Source of the DNA: Candidatus Villigracilis proximus
Lineage (GTDB): Bacteria > Chloroflexota > Anaerolineae > Anaerolineales > Villigracilaceae
Direction of reading: 5' to 3'
Assembly (NCBI GenBank): GCA_016715195.1
Contig: JADKBB010000017.1
Location: 1-64,000, forward strand
Length of the DNA stretch: 64,000 bases
Shown here: piece after piece, positions 60,904 to 64,000 of the stretch
How the letters are laid out: every line of letters starts with the position of its first letter
How positions within the stretch are numbered: the stretch's first letter is position 1
Program-made: the position numbers and the translations under genes
Notes under the pieces: generated by a model
Databases searched by the model: none
Told to the model about the DNA's origin: nothing
Seen by the model: the letters and a program-made list of their open reading frames with translations, nothing else

Positions 60904-63630
60904 ATGAGCAAAAAACTAACAGGCAACCAGATCCGCCAGGACTTCATTGACTTCTTCGTCGAACACGGACACACTGCCGTGCCATCGATGTCCCTTGTGC
61001 CGGGTGGGGATGGAACGCTTCTTTTCACAAACTCGGGCATGGTCCAGTTCAAAGACGTATTCGTCGGGACGGATTCCCGCCCTTACTCCCGCGCCGTGGA
61101 TTCTCAAAAATGTATGCGCGTGGCAGGCAAGCACAACGACCTCGAAGATGTAGGCCGCGACGATACGCATCACACCTTCTTTGAAATGCTCGGCAACTGG
61201 TCCTTTGGCGACTATTACAAAAAAGAGGCGCTCGCCTGGTCTTGGCAGCTATTAACTGAAGTCTGGGGTTTGCCGAAAGACAGACTCTACGCCACTTGTT
61301 TCAGAGATGACAAAGGCAATGTACCGCAGGATGATGAAGCGGCAAATATTTGGAAGGAACAGCCTGGCTTCGATCCCGAGCATGTTTTATTCTTTGGGCG
61401 CAAGGAAAACTTTTGGCAGATGGCAGAGTTTGGTCCATGCGGACCGTGCTCCGAAATCCACTATGATCTCGGCGAAGAACGCGACAATCTGCGCGGCACA
61501 GACCATGTCTGCGGCGTGAATGGTGAATGCACGCGCTTCCTCGAACTTTGGAACAACGTTTTCATTCAATACAATCTCTTTGAAGATGGCCGCCTCGAAC
61601 CATTGCCCGCCAAGCACGTTGATACCGGCATGGGCTTCGAGCGCATCGTCTCCGTTTTGCAAGGCGTCGACTCCAACTACAAGACCGATCTCTTCGCCGG
61701 CTCACTCGAAGTGCTGCGCTCGCTCACCGGTCACAGCGAAAAAGAAATGCTCGCAAACTTCACGCCTTACCGCGTCATCTGCGACCATGTCCGCTCCGCC
61801 GCCTTCCTCATCGCCGACGGCGTCGTCCCCGGCAACGCAGGCCGCAACTACGTCACCCGCATGATCATCCGCCGCGGCGCGCGCTTTGGAACGAAGATCG
61901 GACTCACCGAACCCTTCCTCGCAAAAGTTGCCGAAGCGGTGATTGCGGAATACGGCGATTTTTATCCCGAACTCGAAAAGAACAAGGCGACCATTTTAGA
62001 TCTTCTGACTCGTGAGGAAGTCCGCTTCGCTCGTACCGTTGAAGCTGGTACTGCTCACTTACAGAATCACCTCGACGACATTCGCGCATCAAACAAAACC
62101 TCCCTCGATGGACACATCGCCTTCGACCTGTACGCCACCTACGGCTTGCCCTTCGAAATCAGCCGTGACATCGCCCGCGAACAAGGCCTCGACATTGACG
62201 AAGCAGGTTTCACTACTGCAAAAGAAGTCCACGCCAAAGCCTCTGGCGGCGGCAAAGCCATGGGCAAACTCGGCGGCGAAGATTCTGAATACTTCGCGAA
62301 CATCCTGAAAGACCTGCAAGCCAAAAAGAAACTCGGCGCCGCTGGCGTTGAGTATGACCCATACAACAGTCCGCGTGTGGAAGGTGAAGTCCTCGCCTTG
62401 GTCGTCAACGGCGAATCAGTTTCCTCTGCTTCTCTCGATGATGTCGTCGAAGTCATCCTGCCCAAGACTGGTTTCTACATTGAGTCTGGTGGTCAGGTAA
62501 ATGATGAAGGTTACATTCGCGGCAATGATTGGGAAATTGAAGTGACTTCCGTCCGCCGTGCTGCGGCTGGCACCATCACCCACATTGGGCAGGTCATCTC
62601 TGGTCAACCCAAAGTGGGTGATAAAGTTGTCGCTGAAGTGGACACAGTCCGCCGCCACAACATCATGCGCAATCACACCGCCACGCATTTGCTTCACAAG
62701 GCACTTCATGAAATTCTCGGTGACCATGCCCGTCAGGCAGGCTCACTCGTCTCTCCCAAATACCTGCGCTTCGACTTCACCCAACCCGACGGCATGACCC
62801 CCGAACAAATTGAACGCGTCGAGAAAATGGTCAACGAAGCGATTGCGGCAGATATGCCCGTGGTCAAAGTGACCAAGTCTCTTGATGAAGCCAAGAAGGA
62901 AGGCGCGATGGCGCTCTTCGGTGAGAAATATGGTGAGACAGTCCGCACCGTTTCCATTCTGGACTCGGATGCTTTGCTTGCAGAAAATGTAGAAGCAAAA
63001 TATTCCTACGAACTCTGCGGTGGAACGCACATCGACCGCACATCTGACATCGGTGCATTCATCATCGTCAGTGAAGGTTCTGCGGCGGCAGGCATTCGCC
63101 GTATCGAAGCGGTCACTGGGCGTGGCGCGTACGAACTCATCAACAAGCGCTTCAAGACCTTGAAGCAGGCGGCGTCCATCTTGAAATCCAGTGTAGATGA
63201 AGTGCCGCAGAAAGTGGAAAGTGGTCAAAGTGAAATAGCGGAATTGAAAAAGGAACTTGCCAACCTCCGCACACAGGCCGCTCTTTCTACTTTCAATTCA
63301 CTACTTTCCACTGTTCAAACTGTGAAAGATGTAAACGTTCTCGCGGTTGGAAATTCCAAACGCAAACGTAGACACCTGCGTATTCTGGCCGACAAGTTCC
63401 GCGAGAAATATCCCAAAGCGGGAGCGGCTGTCCTCGTGACCGGATCAACTGTCATCGCGGTGGTGACCGAAGACCTCGTCAAGCGTGGACTCAAGGCTGG
63501 CGATCTCATCACTGGCATCGGCGGCAAAGGCGGCGGACGTCCCAATTTGGCGCAGGGCAGTTTGCCTGAGGGAAATGTCGGCGAGGCGCTCGGTAAATTA
63601 TCAAAGATTGTGGAAGAGAAGTTGAAGTAA
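60904..63630 (+). CDS. alaS: Alanyl-tRNA synthetase
   Basis: A 908-residue class II synthetase that charges tRNA-Ala. All parts are visible: catalytic core (HTFFEMLGNWSFGDYYKKEA, DTGMGFERIVSVLQG), tRNA-recognition region, editing domain with zinc-type motif HTATHLLHKALHEILG and CGGTHIDRTSDIG, and the C-terminal DHHA1 domain (GGKGGGRPNLAQGSLPEG). Length and domain order are normal. ATG 60904 follows GGAG. It is preceded by an alanine-rich leader peptide and attenuator, so supply of charged Ala-tRNA probably controls transcription. A terminator follows. Confidence 0.97.
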   Translation: MSKKLTGNQIRQDFIDFFVEHGHTAVPSMSLVPGGDGTLLFTNSGMVQFKDVFVGTDSRPYSRAVDSQKCMRVAGKHNDLEDVGRDDTHHTFFEMLGNWSFGDYYKKEALAWSWQLLTEVWGLPKDRLYATCFRDDKGNVPQDDEAANIWKEQPGFDPEHVLFFGRKENFWQMAEFGPCGPCSEIHYDLGEERDNLRGTDHVCGVNGECTRFLELWNNVFIQYNLFEDGRLEPLPAKHVDTGMGFERIVSVLQGVDSNYKTDLFAGSLEVLRSLTGHSEKEMLANFTPYRVICDHVRSAAFLIADGVVPGNAGRNYVTRMIIRRGARFGTKIGLTEPFLAKVAEAVIAEYGDFYPELEKNKATILDLLTREEVRFARTVEAGTAHLQNHLDDIRASNKTSLDGHIAFDLYATYGLPFEISRDIAREQGLDIDEAGFTTAKEVHAKASGGGKAMGKLGGEDSEYFANILKDLQAKKKLGAAGVEYDPYNSPRVEGEVLALVVNGESVSSASLDDVVEVILPKTGFYIESGGQVNDEGYIRGNDWEIEVTSVRRAAAGTITHIGQVISGQPKVGDKVVAEVDTVRRHNIMRNHTATHLLHKALHEILGDHARQAGSLVSPKYLRFDFTQPDGMTPEQIERVEKMVNEAIAADMPVVKVTKSLDEAKKEGAMALFGEKYGETVRTVSILDSDALLAENVEAKYSYELCGGTHIDRTSDIGAFIIVSEGSAAAGIRRIEAVTGRGAYELINKRFKTLKQAASILKSSVDEVPQKVESGQSEIAELKKELANLRTQAALSTFNSLLSTVQTVKDVNVLAVGNSKRKRRHLRILADKFREKYPKAGAAVLVTGSTVIAVVTEDLVKRGLKAGDLITGIGGKGGGRPNLAQGSLPEGNVGEALGKLSKIVEEKLK

Positions 63631-63640
63631 GGTGCACATA

Positions 63641-63680
63641 AAAAAACATTCCCCAGATTTCTTTCTGGGGAATGTTTTTT
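63641..63680. terminator. Bidirectional terminator after alaS
   Basis: AAAAAACATTCCCCAG and CTGGGGAATGTTTTTT around an 8-base loop; faces the minus-strand gene at the right edge as well. Confidence 0.9.
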
Positions 63681-63696
63681 TATGATTGGATGAAAT

Positions 63697-64000
63697 TTAA
63701 GGAGCCGAAGTATCGAATTCTGGAGAGATTGGCTCCTCTTGACGATCTTGAATTGTTTGCGGCGCAGCAGGAGGGGCTGCAATCGTAGTCGTGGGTTCAA
63801 AGATAAAAGTAGTTCGCCCAATCGCGAATTGTGAAGCCGCTGCAGCCCAATTAACTTGAATATAGAAATTAACTCCATCGTCTGCGGTCAACACAATGGG
63901 AGAAGATAGTGTGTAGAGACGGCACTGGTTGCCGGTGCGAGTCGTGGGGTCTGAGAATCTGAGATTTCTCCCAATGGATCCGGTGGTATGCGAATAAGTA
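63697..64000 (-). CDS. C-terminus of an unidentified protein (partial)
   Basis: An open frame enters from the right edge and ends with TAA at 63697. The visible 100 residues read like a beta-rich domain (SPIVLTADDGVNFYIQVNWA, SQFAIGRTTFIFEP) followed by a Pro/Ala/Gln-rich C-terminus ending EEPISPEFDTSAP. The start lies outside the window. Not recognised. Confidence 0.6.
   Translation of the reverse strand, partial: TYSHTTGSIGRNLRFSDPTTRTGNQCRLYTLSSPIVLTADDGVNFYIQVNWAAAASQFAIGRTTFIFEPTTTIAAPPAAPQTIQDRQEEPISPEFDTSAP

Noticed and set aside
1..64000. CRISPR array or prophage
   Set aside because: No evenly spaced short repeats with unique spacers, no Cas genes and no phage structural genes were seen.

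Overview
The window looks like chromosomal DNA of a Chloroflexota bacterium, most likely an Anaerolineae-type organism. This is inferred from gene families and style only: many short lipoproteins with Ser/Thr/Pro-rich linkers, ACR3-type arsenic genes, GT87 and STT3-like membrane glycosyltransferases, TIR-WD40 and SLATT proteins, and intergenic palindromes. No rRNA, complete tRNA, CRISPR array or intact transposase was found.

Layout. 0-12 kb: a small-membrane-protein/TPM cluster, an ftsH broken by a frameshift, a stretch of decayed genes (3.4-4.5 kb), a candidate structured RNA, a MacA/MacB-type exporter with two related lipoproteins, and a broken phosphonoacetaldehyde hydrolase/FAD oxidoreductase pair. 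12-17.4 kb: an FmdE gene behind an attenuator-like leader, then two adjacent arsenic units (arsR, thioredoxin-like, arsC, acr3; arsR, ArsP-like permease, thioredoxin-like). 17.9-28 kb: typA facing a long minus-strand operon for tyrosine/homogentisate breakdown (HPPD, homogentisate dioxygenase, FAH hydrolase) with lipoproteins, a degenerate GGDEF protein, a serine hydrolase and a flavin reductase between them. 28-39 kb: housekeeping and hypothetical genes, a three-gene ABC-2 exporter, and a matrixin-like metalloprotease lipoprotein. 39.9-48.1 kb: a four-gene minus-strand operon that looks like a nucleotide-signalling immune system (C39-like/SH3b protein, TIR-TM-WD40, double SLATT, NDT/TIR-like-TPR-SLOG). 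48-60 kb: phosphoesterase, glycosyltransferases, a duplicated C39-like protein, manA, hemolysin III and short enzymes. 60.4-63.6 kb: alaS behind an alanine-rich leader peptide with mutually exclusive RNA hairpins.

The most interesting signals are the TIR/SLATT/SLOG operon, the alaS leader-peptide attenuator, two further RNA leaders (upstream of the exporter and of fmdE), and a 152-bp degenerate repeat carrying CdiI-immunity-like remnants on both sides of the exporter cassette.

About ten genes are split by one-base shifts, concentrated at 0-12 kb and 42-48 kb, while typA, alaS and the whole 18-42 kb stretch are intact. Several shifts sit in A or T runs, so sequencing error is likely for some. 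The CdiI-like, integrase and FAD-oxidoreductase remnants look like true decay. All family assignments come from reading the translated sequence by eye; no database search was possible.
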